A stretch of 64,000 bases of DNA from UBA12202 sp049595035 (GCA_049595035.1 JBMYKD010000001.1:173748-237747), one strand, 5' to 3'. Positions 18,217 to 27,190 are shown, counted from the stretch's first letter. A program made the numbers and translations. Notes: generated from the sequence alone by a model not told the origin.

Positions 18217-20313
18217 TTATGCTCCATGTCCTGGTGTCATCTGCGTTTCCATTTTGCCGACATGAATAAACAGATTGCCCTTATCATCTGATGAAACCCT
18301 GTCTCTGGGTTCTACCAGAATAGTGGTATCCATTTGCTGTATCATGGCCGGGCCAGAAAAAGACACATCAAGTGGCAGGGATTCGCGTTGATAAACTGGT
18401 GTATCTACAAATTGTCCGGCGACATGAACCTGACGTGTTCCGATTTTCGCCGCTTCAAGACTGGATTTACGGCCATCTGGCGGGATCAGTTGGGATAGAT
18501 CAAATGGTTTCCGTTTGCCGATAACAGACGTATTCACATTGACAATATTCGCATTGATTTTATCCAGCTTGACGCGGAACCGGTTGAAATAAACCTCTTC
18601 AAAAACGTTCTGTATGGCATCCTTACTTGCTGGTAGGGGGATATGATCCAGATTGACATTAAGAATATGTGTCTGGCCAACAAACTGCATATCCAGACTG
18701 CGGCTAATGACAATCTCATCAATATCGATAGGTTCTTTATCAATGATGGCTCTGCCCTGATTTTCCTGCTGGATAAATACATCATGCAACTGATCAGCAT
18801 CCATATTTGCCAGAGGAGTATTGATCGTCTGAACAAAATCCTGCCGCAAATCCGCAACAACACATCCCAGCGCATTAGTGATCCCCGGCCGTGCCGGTAT
18901 AAGAACAGTGGGAATACCAAGTTCCTTGGCAATAGCGGCGGCATGTAAAGGCCCTGCCCCGCCAAACGCAAACAGACTGAAATCACGCGGGTCTGCCCCT
19001 AGTGAAACAAGCACCATACGAATGGCGCCAGCCATTTTTGCATTGGCCACACGGATGACAGCATCTGCCGCCGCCACCGCATCCATATTGAGTTTCTGGC
19101 CAAGTTTTTCGTCAAAGACAGACTTGATATGATCAAGACTGATCCCGCCTTCAACAGATTTAACGGCTTTCAGTTCAAGTCGTCCCAGAATCATATTTGC
19201 ATCTGAAATGGTTGGTTCGGTGCCGCCACGACCATAACAGATAGGGCCGGGGTCTGCACCAGCACTATCGGGGCCGACTTCCAATAATCCGGCGGCGTTA
19301 ACCCGTGCAATGGAACCGCCGCCTGCCCCGACTGTCCGGACGTCAATCATCGGAACATGGATAGGCATGGCATATTCAATTTCAATTTCATTGGATACGG
19401 ATGGCTTACCATTCTTAATGACCGATACATCTGTTGACGTGCCGCCCATATCATAGGTGATCAGATTGGAATGTTCTGCCGTCTTGCCTGTATGCAATGC
19501 TGCAATGACGCCTGATGCCGGGCCTGACATGACGGTTTTTGCCGCTTCCCGCGCAACATCCTGACTGGACACGGTGCCACCATTACCATTCATCACCAGC
19601 ATTTCGCTCTGGTAGCCATTGTCCTTTAGTTCAGTCACCAGCCGCTGGATATAGCGTTCCAGCAATGGCTGAACAGACGCATTTACCGCTGCTGTCACCC
19701 CACGTTCATATTCCCGGCTTTCAGAAAGTAACGCATGACCCATGGTGATATAGCGATTTGGCCATAATTCTGCTGCTATTGCCGCCGCCTGTTGTTCATG
19801 TTCCGGGTTAGCATAGGCATGTAGGAAATGGATTACCAGCGATTCACAGCCAGCACCAAGCAATTGCTGAACAGCCTGCCGCATCTCGTCCTTATCCAGT
19901 GGGGTGACAATGCGCCCGGCATAATCCAGCCGTTCTGTTACCTCAAGCCGTAAATTACGGGGAATAATAGGCGTAAACATGCCTTTCATTCCATATGCCT
20001 GTGGCCGTGTTCGTCGTCCTAATTCCAGAATATCGCGGAATCCACGGGTTGTGATCAAACCGGTACGCGATAATTTGCGTTCCAGCACCGCATTGGTTGT
20101 GGTGGTAGTGCCGTGAATAATCAGATCAACAGCGTTTAGATCAGTATCGGCTTCCTTTAGCGCGTTCAGCACCCCATAGGCCTGATTGTCCAGTGTAGTA
20201 GGAACTTTGGCAATGGTGACGGCTCCGCTATGGGTTTCGAGCATCACCAAATCGGTAAAAGTACCACCGACATCAATGCCAATGACGTGTTGCGCTAATG
20301 TAATTTCTGTCAT
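18217..20313 (-). CDS. hyuA: Hydantoinase A / oxoprolinase family, alpha subunit
   Basis: ATP-binding subunit (ASKHA fold) of the hydantoinase/oxoprolinase family, 698 residues. N-terminal phosphate loop IGIDVGGTFTDLVML, HGTTTTTNAVLERK, GGTSTDVSVI and FGGAGPLHAAAIAKELGIPTVLIPARPG are visible. First gene of hyuAB. The dyad at 20334-20347 lies 20 bp before its start codon. Given the regulon, I infer a role in ATP-driven opening of a lactam produced from the heterocycle pathway, but classical N-methylhydantoinase or oxoprolinase activity is equally possible. Confidence 0.9.
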   Translation of the reverse strand: MTEITLAQHVIGIDVGGTFTDLVMLETHSGAVTIAKVPTTLDNQAYGVLNALKEADTDLNAVDLIIHGTTTTTNAVLERKLSRTGLITTRGFRDILELGRRTRPQAYGMKGMFTPIIPRNLRLEVTERLDYAGRIVTPLDKDEMRQAVQQLLGAGCESLVIHFLHAYANPEHEQQAAAIAAELWPNRYITMGHALLSESREYERGVTAAVNASVQPLLERYIQRLVTELKDNGYQSEMLVMNGNGGTVSSQDVAREAAKTVMSGPASGVIAALHTGKTAEHSNLITYDMGGTSTDVSVIKNGKPSVSNEIEIEYAMPIHVPMIDVRTVGAGGGSIARVNAAGLLEVGPDSAGADPGPICYGRGGTEPTISDANMILGRLELKAVKSVEGGISLDHIKSVFDEKLGQKLNMDAVAAADAVIRVANAKMAGAIRMVLVSLGADPRDFSLFAFGGAGPLHAAAIAKELGIPTVLIPARPGITNALGCVVADLRQDFVQTINTPLANMDADQLHDVFIQQENQGRAIIDKEPIDIDEIVISRSLDMQFVGQTHILNVNLDHIPLPASKDAIQNVFEEVYFNRFRVKLDKINANIVNVNTSVIGKRKPFDLSQLIPPDGRKSSLEAAKIGTRQVHVAGQFVDTPVYQRESLPLDVSFSGPAMIQQMDTTILVEPRDRVSSDDKGNLFIHVGKMETQMTPGHGA

Positions 20314-20333
20314 GATATGGCCAAACTATATTT

Positions 20334-20347
20334 ATTTGTACACAAAT
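20334..20347. promoter_or_regulatory. Operator-like dyad upstream of hyuA (site 1)
   Basis: ATTTGTACACAAAT: two perfect 6-bp arms around AC. It fits the consensus RTTTGTAYRCNAAY shared with three other promoters here (21896, 27159, 34704). It lies between the divergent hyuA and membrane-protein genes, 20 bp from the hyuA start. Probable binding site for the MarR protein encoded at 26619-27119; inference. Confidence 0.62.
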
Positions 20348-20407
20348 GATTTGAAGATTTCTTTATATTTGTCAAGATATCAAAATCGTCTTACCATCAG
20401 AAGAACC

Positions 20408-21868
20408 ATGATTGCATTAGAAAAAACAAATCACAGATGGCGGCAATGCTTTGGCATGGTCATGATCACGCTTATATCTGTTATGATGCCGGTAAAGCCT
20501 AGTTTTGCCCACGCTTCGGGGCAGAGCTTTGTGATGCTTTTACCTACTGATATCTATACATTGGGCGGTGTAATTGTTGTCGGTCTAACCATCATATTAC
20601 TGGCATTAATTCCGGTCACGGGAACATCAGGGTTACATCGCAATCTTGCGTTGTTCGGGTCATTCCGGATAGGCAGGAAAATCAGGTTTGTTCATGGCTT
20701 GGCATTATTATATTTTTTCTGGTTATTATCAGCTGGCTGGTATGGCACTACGGATCCCTTGCGTAATCCGCTGACATTAGGATTCTGGGCGGTATTCTGG
20801 ATGGGGCTGGTGATGGTTGAAGGGTTGTTCTTTGGTATCTGGCGCTGGATAAATCCATGGGTATTTGCGTATCATATGATTCGCCGGATCAGTGGCCGGC
20901 ATCGCATCATGGACTGGCCGTCATGGCTGGCGTACTGGCCGGGCGTTCTGTTGCTATTGGGATTTGCTATCTTTACGCTGGCTGACCCTGCCCCGACTGA
21001 TCCGGCAAGACTAGCCAGTTTTATGTTTGCATACTGGCTGTTTACTCTTATTGGAATGCTGATATTCGGCTTTCGCACATGGTCGCGTCATGTGGAATTA
21101 TTTTCCATGATTATGGTCAGTTTCGGGTCACTTCGTATGGTTTCATTCCATGCTGGGCGGTTACGGTTTGGATTACCCGGCTGGCGGCTCATGGCAAACC
21201 GGCAGGTTGGGGTATTGCGCCCGCATATATCAGCGGCCATATTCTTGCTGATGCTTCTGGGAATAGGCTCATTTGACGGGTTTAACGAAACCTTTGTCTG
21301 GCTTAACTGGATCAATATTAATCCGCTAGATTTTCCCGGCCGCTCGGCCATTATCATGCCAACGATTAGCGGTATTGTGCTGGCCAATCTGGCACTGATT
21401 GTTATTTTCGGTATCCTGATATGGCTAGGGATGATGGCGGCATCTGAAAACCCGCAGCATCGCTATGCACTGGTTGATCTGATCGGTGTTTATGCAGCAT
21501 CGCTATTGCCTATCGCGCTTGCCTATCATGTGGCGCATTATCTGCCGTCATTACTGGTTGAAATGCAATATGTTGCCTTGGCTATTGATGGTATGTTCGG
21601 GCGAAATATCCATATCCTTGGACTGGATGGCTTTCATGTTACAGACGGCTTTTTCAAGCATCTGGACTGGGTGCGGATGATCTGGTTAACGCAAGCCGGC
21701 ATCGTGGTGGCGGGGCATGTGATATCGGTTTTGATAGCCCATCATATGGCTACCGCACGCTATGAAAATCGTTTTGAGATCATTATCAGTCAATTGCCGA
21801 TAGCTATCTTTATGATCGGTTATACTTGGCTTGGTTTATGGTTGCTGGCCGCGCCAAAAGGGGGCTAG
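20408..21868 (+). CDS. Polytopic membrane protein of unknown function
   Basis: 486 residues from the ATG at 20408; the frame is open further upstream but that part overlaps hyuA. A signal peptide is likely cleaved after MPVKPSFA, leaving a mature start HASGQSFVMLLPTDIYTLGG. About nine to eleven hydrophobic segments follow, with charged loops such as WRWINPWVFAYHMIRRISGR. The start HA-GQSF-LLPT is reminiscent of membrane proteins annotated as fenitrothion hydrolase-like, a weak recollection. It is divergent from hyuA and 82 bp before the ABC importer, so a transport or sensing role in the same pathway is possible. Confidence 0.7.
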   Translation: MIALEKTNHRWRQCFGMVMITLISVMMPVKPSFAHASGQSFVMLLPTDIYTLGGVIVVGLTIILLALIPVTGTSGLHRNLALFGSFRIGRKIRFVHGLALLYFFWLLSAGWYGTTDPLRNPLTLGFWAVFWMGLVMVEGLFFGIWRWINPWVFAYHMIRRISGRHRIMDWPSWLAYWPGVLLLLGFAIFTLADPAPTDPARLASFMFAYWLFTLIGMLIFGFRTWSRHVELFSMIMVSFGSLRMVSFHAGRLRFGLPGWRLMANRQVGVLRPHISAAIFLLMLLGIGSFDGFNETFVWLNWININPLDFPGRSAIIMPTISGIVLANLALIVIFGILIWLGMMAASENPQHRYALVDLIGVYAASLLPIALAYHVAHYLPSLLVEMQYVALAIDGMFGRNIHILGLDGFHVTDGFFKHLDWVRMIWLTQAGIVVAGHVISVLIAHHMATARYENRFEIIISQLPIAIFMIGYTWLGLWLLAAPKGG

Positions 21869-21901
21869 ACAAACAGTCAATTTTATGGGCAGACTGTTTG
21901 T
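21869..21901 (+). other. Perfect 10-bp inverted repeat right after the membrane-protein stop
   Basis: ACAAACAGTC (21869-21878) and GACTGTTTGT (21892-21901) are exact reverse complements, 13 bases apart, starting at the first base after the stop codon. No T run follows. The right arm overlaps operator-like site 2. It may be a hairpin ending the upstream transcript, or a pair of protein-binding half sites. Confidence 0.6.
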
Positions 21902-21909
21902 ACACATAT
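21896..21909. promoter_or_regulatory. Operator-like element upstream of the ABC importer (site 2)
   Basis: GTTTGTACACATAT matches the left 11 positions of the shared RTTTGTAYRCNAAY dyad; the right half is degenerate. It lies 41 bp before the start codon of the substrate-binding protein, a suitable place for repression by the MarR protein encoded downstream. Weakest of the four sites. Confidence 0.45.
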
Positions 21910-21950
21910 ATTCTTTGAAAATGAATATACGGTTTGATTGGGAGGAAAAT

Positions 21951-23246
21951 ATGAAAAAAACATCTAAATCGTTATTGACGCCCCGCCGTCAGGTTATCAA
22001 AGGTGCGGCTGCCAGTCTGGCGCTTGGTGCTGTTTCCATGCCGCTGATGGGTCGTTATGCTCAGACACAAAGCGCGGAGCCCATTAAAATTGGCTTTCAG
22101 GTACACCGTACCGGCATCGGTGCCGCCTATGGCAGATGGTATGACCGGACAACGATGGCTGCTGTTGAAAAAATTAATAGTGAAGGCGGTATCAATGGTC
22201 GCCCGGTTGAGATTATTGCCGAAGATGATGGCACAGATCCAAAACGTGGTGCCGAAGTGGTGGAAAAATTTGCAACCCAGCATAACGCCGACCTGGCCTT
22301 TGGCACATTATTCAGTCATGTGGTATATGGGTCAGCCCCGCGCGCAGGTGAACTAAAGATACCTTATTTTGTTGTATCAGAAGGTCATCATGTGGCTAGT
22401 GGCGCACTTAACCGTTACACCTTACAGCCCGGTATTACCGACGTTAAAAGTCAGGTTCAGGCTATGGCGCCATTTGTTGCCGATAATCTGGGTAAGAAAG
22501 TCACCATGATCTATCCGGATTTTGCATTTGGTCATGATCATAGAGATTATTTTTCTGCCGCTATTGAAGCACAGGGCGGTAAAGTGGTTGAAAAAATCGC
22601 TATTCCACCGACAGAAACATCATTCACCAAATATTTCCCGAAAATCCCGCGTGATACGGAAGTCATCTATCATGTCATGGTAGGGCCAGCGGTTCTTACC
22701 TTTGTTAAGGAAATGGGTGAATTTTTTGGTAGCTCACGTCCGGAAATTTTTGGTTTTATCGATAGTCTGGAAGCAACTGATCTATCAAGCCCGGGGCTGG
22801 AATTCCTTGAAGGCACATATTTCTGGGAAGGAAATCCGAGATATGCACAGGCCAATCAGTCTGAATATGATAAAGCCTATCGCGCGGCTGTCGGGGTAGA
22901 TGGAAATGGTGCTTCGGTATCAGATTCCAAAGACGTTTCCACCTATGCCCATATGTTCGGATGCTGGGAAACTCTTCATATTGTGAAGGCTGGCATGGAA
23001 GCATCAGGTTATCGCGGGTCAGGTGATCGGGCAAAGCTGATCGAAGCCGTGGAATCAATGACTGATATGCCGCATTCACATGCACATCCGCAAGGGGCAA
23101 AACGGTTCAATGGCAAAACACATCAGGTTTTTGGTCATCAATACATCACTAAAGTCAATAATAGCAGACTTGATCTGGTGCATACGACATCCATTGAGGA
23201 TACGCTTTATCCGGATGAAGTGGATTATACAAAGCAATCCTTCTAA
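21951..23246 (+). CDS. ABC transporter substrate-binding protein, branched-chain amino acid (LIV) type
   Basis: Periplasmic type I binding protein, about 431 residues. The ATG at 21951 has a strong GGAGG 5 bp upstream; longer open frame upstream is not used. N-terminus has a Tat-like signal (TPRRQVIKGAAASLALGAV). The fold is seen in IKIGFQVHRTGIGAAYG, AVEKINSEGGINGRPVEIIAEDDGTDP and a hinge region further on. LIV-family members carry amino acids, urea, amides or aromatic acids, so the ligand cannot be read from sequence. Context (operator, MarR, molybdenum hydroxylase) suggests an N-heterocycle or its breakdown product. A strong terminator follows before the permease genes. Confidence 0.88.
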   Translation: MKKTSKSLLTPRRQVIKGAAASLALGAVSMPLMGRYAQTQSAEPIKIGFQVHRTGIGAAYGRWYDRTTMAAVEKINSEGGINGRPVEIIAEDDGTDPKRGAEVVEKFATQHNADLAFGTLFSHVVYGSAPRAGELKIPYFVVSEGHHVASGALNRYTLQPGITDVKSQVQAMAPFVADNLGKKVTMIYPDFAFGHDHRDYFSAAIEAQGGKVVEKIAIPPTETSFTKYFPKIPRDTEVIYHVMVGPAVLTFVKEMGEFFGSSRPEIFGFIDSLEATDLSSPGLEFLEGTYFWEGNPRYAQANQSEYDKAYRAAVGVDGNGASVSDSKDVSTYAHMFGCWETLHIVKAGMEASGYRGSGDRAKLIEAVESMTDMPHSHAHPQGAKRFNGKTHQVFGHQYITKVNNSRLDLVHTTSIEDTLYPDEVDYTKQSF

Positions 23247-23257
23247 TCTTATATCAA

Positions 23258-23287
23258 CCTCCCCCCATCCTTGGGGGGAGGGTTTTT
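23258..23287 (+). terminator. Intrinsic terminator between the binding-protein and permease genes
   Basis: CCTCCCCCCA (23258-23267) pairs perfectly with TGGGGGGAGG (23272-23281) around the loop TCCT, followed by GTTTTT. This is a textbook rho-independent terminator placed inside the importer operon. It likely sets the excess of binding protein over membrane components by partial read-through. Confidence 0.88.
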
Positions 23288-23311
23288 GTAAATCAATAGA
23301 TTATCTGAATT

Positions 23312-24238
23312 ATGGAACTTGCACCTTACTTGATACTTGGCAGCATTGAGGGATTGGTCACCGCTGCGGTGCTTGCGCTGATGGCGGTTGGGCTTAGCCT
23401 TGTTTTTGGCGTTATGCGCGTGGTTAATGTCGCGCATGGTGAGTTTTTTATGCTTGGTGCCGTGCTGGCATGGTTCGTTGCTGATATGATTGGTGGCCAT
23501 CCTGCCATATCATTCGTTATGGCGTTATTTATTGCGCCGGTGCTGGTTGGCAGTCTGGCTGTTATTGCTGATACGACCATTTTGAAACGCATCGAATATG
23601 ATCCCGAGCGCACGATTGTTGCGACGATTGGTCTTCTCTATATCATTCAGCAAGTGACACTGATGACCTATGGATCAAATGCAAGGCCGGTTGAACCCCC
23701 CTTTAATCAGCGTATTGCCATTCCCTGGTTTGAATGGACAGAAAGTGGTTTATCCATGTACTGGCCATGGGGGCTTGGCACAACAACATATAAACTGGCG
23801 GTCATTGGGTTTGCAATTATTCTGCTGTTAGCTATCTGGGTACTCATGACGCGAACACGAATTGGCCTGATCATGCGCGCCACACAACTTGATCGTGATG
23901 TGGCACAGGCCTATGGCATTAATGTTGATCGGGTTTATGCAATGGTATTCGGGCTTGGTGCGGGGCTGGCCGCTCTGGCCGCCGTGCTGATTGTTCCTAT
24001 ACAGCAAGCGCATTATCTGATGGGACATGATCCGTTATTACTATCATTTATTGTTGTCATTATTGGCGGTCTGGGCAGCCTTGCCGGAACCGTTGTGGCG
24101 GCGGTGCTTATCGGGTTGAGTGATGGGTTGATTTCGGTCTTCTTCACACCGACGCTGGCAAAAATTATTGCCACCCTGATTGTAACATTTGTTCTGATTT
24201 TCCGGCCATCCGGGCTTCTGGGGAAACATCGCCCATGA
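23312..24238 (+). CDS. LIV-type ABC transporter permease (LivH-like)
   Basis: Inner-membrane permease, 308 residues, about eight hydrophobic segments. LivH hallmarks: ALMAVGLSLVFGVMRVVNVAHGEFFMLGA near the N-terminus, TRIGLIMRATQLDRDVAQAYGIN in the cytoplasmic coupling loop, and VVIIGGLGSLAGTVVAAVLIG. It lies just past the terminator and overlaps the next permease by 4 bp (ATGA). Works with the other importer subunits; substrate unknown. Confidence 0.9.
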   Translation: MELAPYLILGSIEGLVTAAVLALMAVGLSLVFGVMRVVNVAHGEFFMLGAVLAWFVADMIGGHPAISFVMALFIAPVLVGSLAVIADTTILKRIEYDPERTIVATIGLLYIIQQVTLMTYGSNARPVEPPFNQRIAIPWFEWTESGLSMYWPWGLGTTTYKLAVIGFAIILLLAIWVLMTRTRIGLIMRATQLDRDVAQAYGINVDRVYAMVFGLGAGLAALAAVLIVPIQQAHYLMGHDPLLLSFIVVIIGGLGSLAGTVVAAVLIGLSDGLISVFFTPTLAKIIATLIVTFVLIFRPSGLLGKHRP

Positions 24239-25188
24239 CCGACATGACAGATACCAGAAAATCATTTTATTTTCATCTGGGGCTGATAGGCCTATTGTTT
24301 ATCCTTCAATTTATTCTGCCTGCCTATCATCACGGCAATCTGGCACGGATTATGGTGCTGGCATGCTATGCCATGGGCTATAATATCCTGTTTGGTTATA
24401 CCGGATTGCTTAGCCTTGGACATGCTATGTTCTTTGCCGCAGGCATGTATGGCATGGGGTTGCCAATGGCGCATCTTGGCTGGACACCGGAACCTGCTCT
24501 GGTAGCTGGATTAGTAGCAGGGGTAGCGGTTTCAGCTAGTATCGGGTTTCTTGCTTTGCGAACGAGTGGGGTATCATTCATGATAGTGACGCTCATGTTT
24601 GCTCAGGCGGGTTTTCTCACCATTCTATATTTCGGCGAATGGACACGCGGGGATGAAGGCTTTGTGATCCAGCAGGCCGAACGGGTGATGGCAGGCTTTG
24701 ATCTAAGCCAGCCGACTAACCGGTATAATGCCGCCCTCATCCTGTTTACGATTTGCCTGTTATTGACAATCAGGCTTGTTCATAGCCGGTTTGGCCGTGT
24801 CATGATCGCCATTCGCGAAAACGAAGAGCGCACTCACATGCTGGGATATGACGTGCATTTCCATAAATGGATGGCGGTAATCATGTCCGGAACAATGGCG
24901 GCGTTATCCGGGGCGGCTTATGCTTTACTGTTTGGTTATGCCGGGGCGACCTTTGCATCAGTGCAATATTCTATTTTTCCTCTGCTCTGGGTTTTGCTTG
25001 GTGGAGCCGGAACGGCATTAGGGCCATTCATAGGCACATTGTTTATGTTCTATCTGATTGATTTGTCCAGTTCATTTACAACCGCATATATGCTCATAGC
25101 TGGTCTGGCTCTGGTATTATTAACACTTTTCCTTCCGCAAGGTCTGGTTGGTGAATTACGGCGGAGGTTCATACCATGGCTAACATGA
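24235..25188 (+). CDS. LIV-type ABC transporter permease (LivM-like)
   Basis: Second inner-membrane permease, 317 residues. LivM hallmarks: YNILFGYTGLLSLGHAMFFAAGMYG, TSGVSFMIVTLMFAQ, GRVMIAIRENEERTHMLGYDVHFHKW and LLGGAGTALGPFIGTLFM. It overlaps the upstream permease by 4 bp and the first ATPase gene by 13 bp, so the subunits are probably translated together. Confidence 0.9.
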   Translation: MTDMTDTRKSFYFHLGLIGLLFILQFILPAYHHGNLARIMVLACYAMGYNILFGYTGLLSLGHAMFFAAGMYGMGLPMAHLGWTPEPALVAGLVAGVAVSASIGFLALRTSGVSFMIVTLMFAQAGFLTILYFGEWTRGDEGFVIQQAERVMAGFDLSQPTNRYNAALILFTICLLLTIRLVHSRFGRVMIAIRENEERTHMLGYDVHFHKWMAVIMSGTMAALSGAAYALLFGYAGATFASVQYSIFPLLWVLLGGAGTALGPFIGTLFMFYLIDLSSSFTTAYMLIAGLALVLLTLFLPQGLVGELRRRFIPWLT

Positions 25189-25910
25189 TAGCGCCGCATA
25201 TTTCCGCAGAAGGTTTAAGCCGTCATTTTGGTGGGCTGGTTGCGGTAGATCAGGTAGATTTTGCTGTCCCAAGGGGTGAGATTCGTGCTCTCATCGGGCC
25301 TAATGGGGCAGGTAAATCGACATTTGTCGGTATGTTATGCGGGCGCATTCCCGTATCGTCAGGTCGCATTATTTTTGACGGTAACGACGTCACAACACTG
25401 CCCGCCCATAAACGTATCCGTCAGGGTATATCATACACCTTCCAGATTACGTCAATTTATGGCCGGTTGAGCCTGAAGGATAATGTCCGGCTGGCTACAT
25501 CATGGCGATGGGGCAGTGATGAGCAGGCGATACAAAAAGCGGTGGTTGAATCGCTGGAAAGAGTTGGTCTTGTTGATCGCATGGATCAGATGGCTGGTGA
25601 TTTAAGTTATGGGCATCAGCGGTTGCTGGAAATTGCCATGGGTATCAGCCAGCATCCGCAATTGTTAATCCTTGATGAGCCGACTCAGGGTCTGGCAGAT
25701 AGTGAAATTGCCAGCTTTGTGAAACTGATCCGTGAACTTGGCGGTAACATGACTATTCTGCTGATTGAACATAATATGAATGTTGTCATGGATACCGCTG
25801 ACCAGATTACGGTGCTTAATTTGGGTAAGGTGCTTGCCACCGGCACTCCGGCAGATATTCGCGCCAATCGTGAGGTTCAGATTGCCTATCTTGGAGAAAC
25901 TCATGCTTGA
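25176..25910 (+). CDS. LIV-type ABC transporter ATPase (LivG-like)
   Basis: First ATP-binding subunit of the importer, 244 residues. Walker A GPNGAGKST, signature LSYGHQRLLEIAMG (Tyr-Gly replaces the usual Gly-Gly, often seen in LivG-like subunits), Walker B LLILDEPTQGL and switch region LLIEHNMNVVMD. The C-terminal TPADIRANREVQIAYLGE is typical of LivG. Overlaps both neighbours. Confidence 0.9.
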   Translation: MANMIAPHISAEGLSRHFGGLVAVDQVDFAVPRGEIRALIGPNGAGKSTFVGMLCGRIPVSSGRIIFDGNDVTTLPAHKRIRQGISYTFQITSIYGRLSLKDNVRLATSWRWGSDEQAIQKAVVESLERVGLVDRMDQMAGDLSYGHQRLLEIAMGISQHPQLLILDEPTQGLADSEIASFVKLIRELGGNMTILLIEHNMNVVMDTADQITVLNLGKVLATGTPADIRANREVQIAYLGETHA

Positions 25911-26598
25911 GCTGAAATCCGTATCATCGGGCTATGCTGGTGCAAAAGTATTAAGGGAGGTTTCTCTTAGCCTCAATGCGGGGGAGATTGTCTGTATTCT
26001 TGGCCGTAACGGGGCTGGCAAAACCACCATGATGAAAACGATCATGGGATTGCTGAAAGCCAGTCAGGGTCAGATCATATTTAACGGAACAGATTTAACG
26101 ACTATTCCACCACATAAAATAGCTGGATACGGAATTGGCTATATTCCGCAAGGCAGACGGCTTTTTGCTGAACTTACCGTTGCTGAAAATCTGGATATCG
26201 GATTAATGGCTGGCGGTAATTCCACCCCAACCCTGAATAAGGTGCTGGATATGTTTCCACGACTGGCCGAACGGCTTGACCAGCGGGCTGATACCCTATC
26301 GGGGGGAGAGCAGCAAATGCTGGCAACAGGACGGGCTTTATGTTTAGAGCCGCAATTGTTGTTGCTTGATGAGCCTACCGAAGGGCTTCAACCCTCAATG
26401 ATCGCGCTGATCCGTGACACGGTTGTAGCATTGAAAAATCAGGGGGTTGGTATTTTGCTGGTGGAACAGCGTGTTGATGCGGTTCTATCGATTGCTGATA
26501 AAGTCATGTTCCTTGAAAACGGGATGAGCCGCGATACCATGTCTGCTGATCATTTGCGTGAACATCCTGATTTGCTAAAAAAATATATTGGCGTGTAG
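25903..26598 (+). CDS. LIV-type ABC transporter ATPase (LivF-like)
   Basis: Second ATP-binding subunit, about 231 residues. I start it at 25903 (MLELKSVSSGYAGAKVLREV) because GGAG lies 6 bp upstream and the LivF family begins this way; the frame is open further back inside the previous gene. Walker A GRNGAGKTT, GYIPQGRRLFAELTVAENL, signature LSGGEQQMLATGRAL and Walker B LLLLDEPTEGL are present. Last gene of the importer; it converges with the MarR gene (20-bp gap). Confidence 0.9.
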   Translation: MLELKSVSSGYAGAKVLREVSLSLNAGEIVCILGRNGAGKTTMMKTIMGLLKASQGQIIFNGTDLTTIPPHKIAGYGIGYIPQGRRLFAELTVAENLDIGLMAGGNSTPTLNKVLDMFPRLAERLDQRADTLSGGEQQMLATGRALCLEPQLLLLDEPTEGLQPSMIALIRDTVVALKNQGVGILLVEQRVDAVLSIADKVMFLENGMSRDTMSADHLREHPDLLKKYIGV

Positions 26599-26618
26599 AT
26601 ATCAGGCTGGCTTGCTAA

Positions 26619-27119
26619 TTAGCGTAATTTTAGCAGCAAATTCATAAAGGTCTGTTTTTCTTTTTCGCTAAGTGGTTTCAAGGTTTCTTCGGTTACCTGA
26701 TGGGCGGCATCTATGATTTGTTGGAATAATTGGCGTCCCTTTTCTGTCGGCTTCAGAATTAATCGCCTTAGATCAGATGGCTGGCTTTCGGAAGATAGCA
26801 GGCCGCGTTGTTTTAATCGATCAACGACGCCTTTTATGGTGGCGGCATCAATGGCAATCATGCGGCCAAGTTCATTCTGGGACGCCTGACCGAATGTACA
26901 AAGTTTGGCCAATGCCGAGAATTGTGTTGGCGTCAATTCTGGGATGAGGCGACTGAATATAGATAAATGCCGTTGATTGACACAACGCATGATAAAGCCG
27001 ACCTGATCATCAAGATTATAATCTAATCCTGCTGTCATGTTATTCGTATTCTGATCATCGGTATCATGACGATCTATATCAACAATGGAAAGTGTTGGTT
27101 TCTTCATATCAATATCCAT
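26619..27119 (-). CDS. MarR-family transcriptional regulator
   Basis: Winged-helix dimeric regulator, about 166 residues from the ATG at 27119 (ATG 27107 is an alternative; the upstream TTG at 27146 is less likely). The winged helix is visible: LTPTQFSALAKLCTFGQASQNELGRMIAIDAATIKGVVDRLKQRGLLSSESQPSDLRRLILKPTEKGRQL. MarR proteins usually repress divergent catabolic genes and release DNA on binding an aromatic ligand. It is divergent from the molybdenum hydroxylase operon with the dyad 27159-27172 between them, so it probably controls itself and that operon, and by motif sharing hyuAB, the importer and the ferredoxin reductase. Ligand unknown. Confidence 0.9.
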   Translation of the reverse strand: MDIDMKKPTLSIVDIDRHDTDDQNTNNMTAGLDYNLDDQVGFIMRCVNQRHLSIFSRLIPELTPTQFSALAKLCTFGQASQNELGRMIAIDAATIKGVVDRLKQRGLLSSESQPSDLRRLILKPTEKGRQLFQQIIDAAHQVTEETLKPLSEKEKQTFMNLLLKLR

Positions 27120-27158
27120 AAAACCATATTGACAGGGTGAAAGCAAAATAGCAAATTA

Positions 27159-27172
27159 GTTTGTACGCTAAC
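27159..27172. promoter_or_regulatory. Operator-like dyad between marR and the molybdenum hydroxylase operon (site 3)
   Basis: GTTTGTACGCTAAC, matching RTTTGTAYRCNAAY. It sits 39 bp from the marR start and 18 bp from the start of the FAD subunit gene, the usual place for a MarR operator that silences both divergent units. Confidence 0.62.
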
Positions 27173-27190
27173 AGTTTATGTTGACCTCAT

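Noticed and set aside
21951..26598. Urea (UrtABCDE) importer
   Set aside because: Only the general LIV layout is visible; no urease genes are near and I see no feature that singles out urea as ligand.
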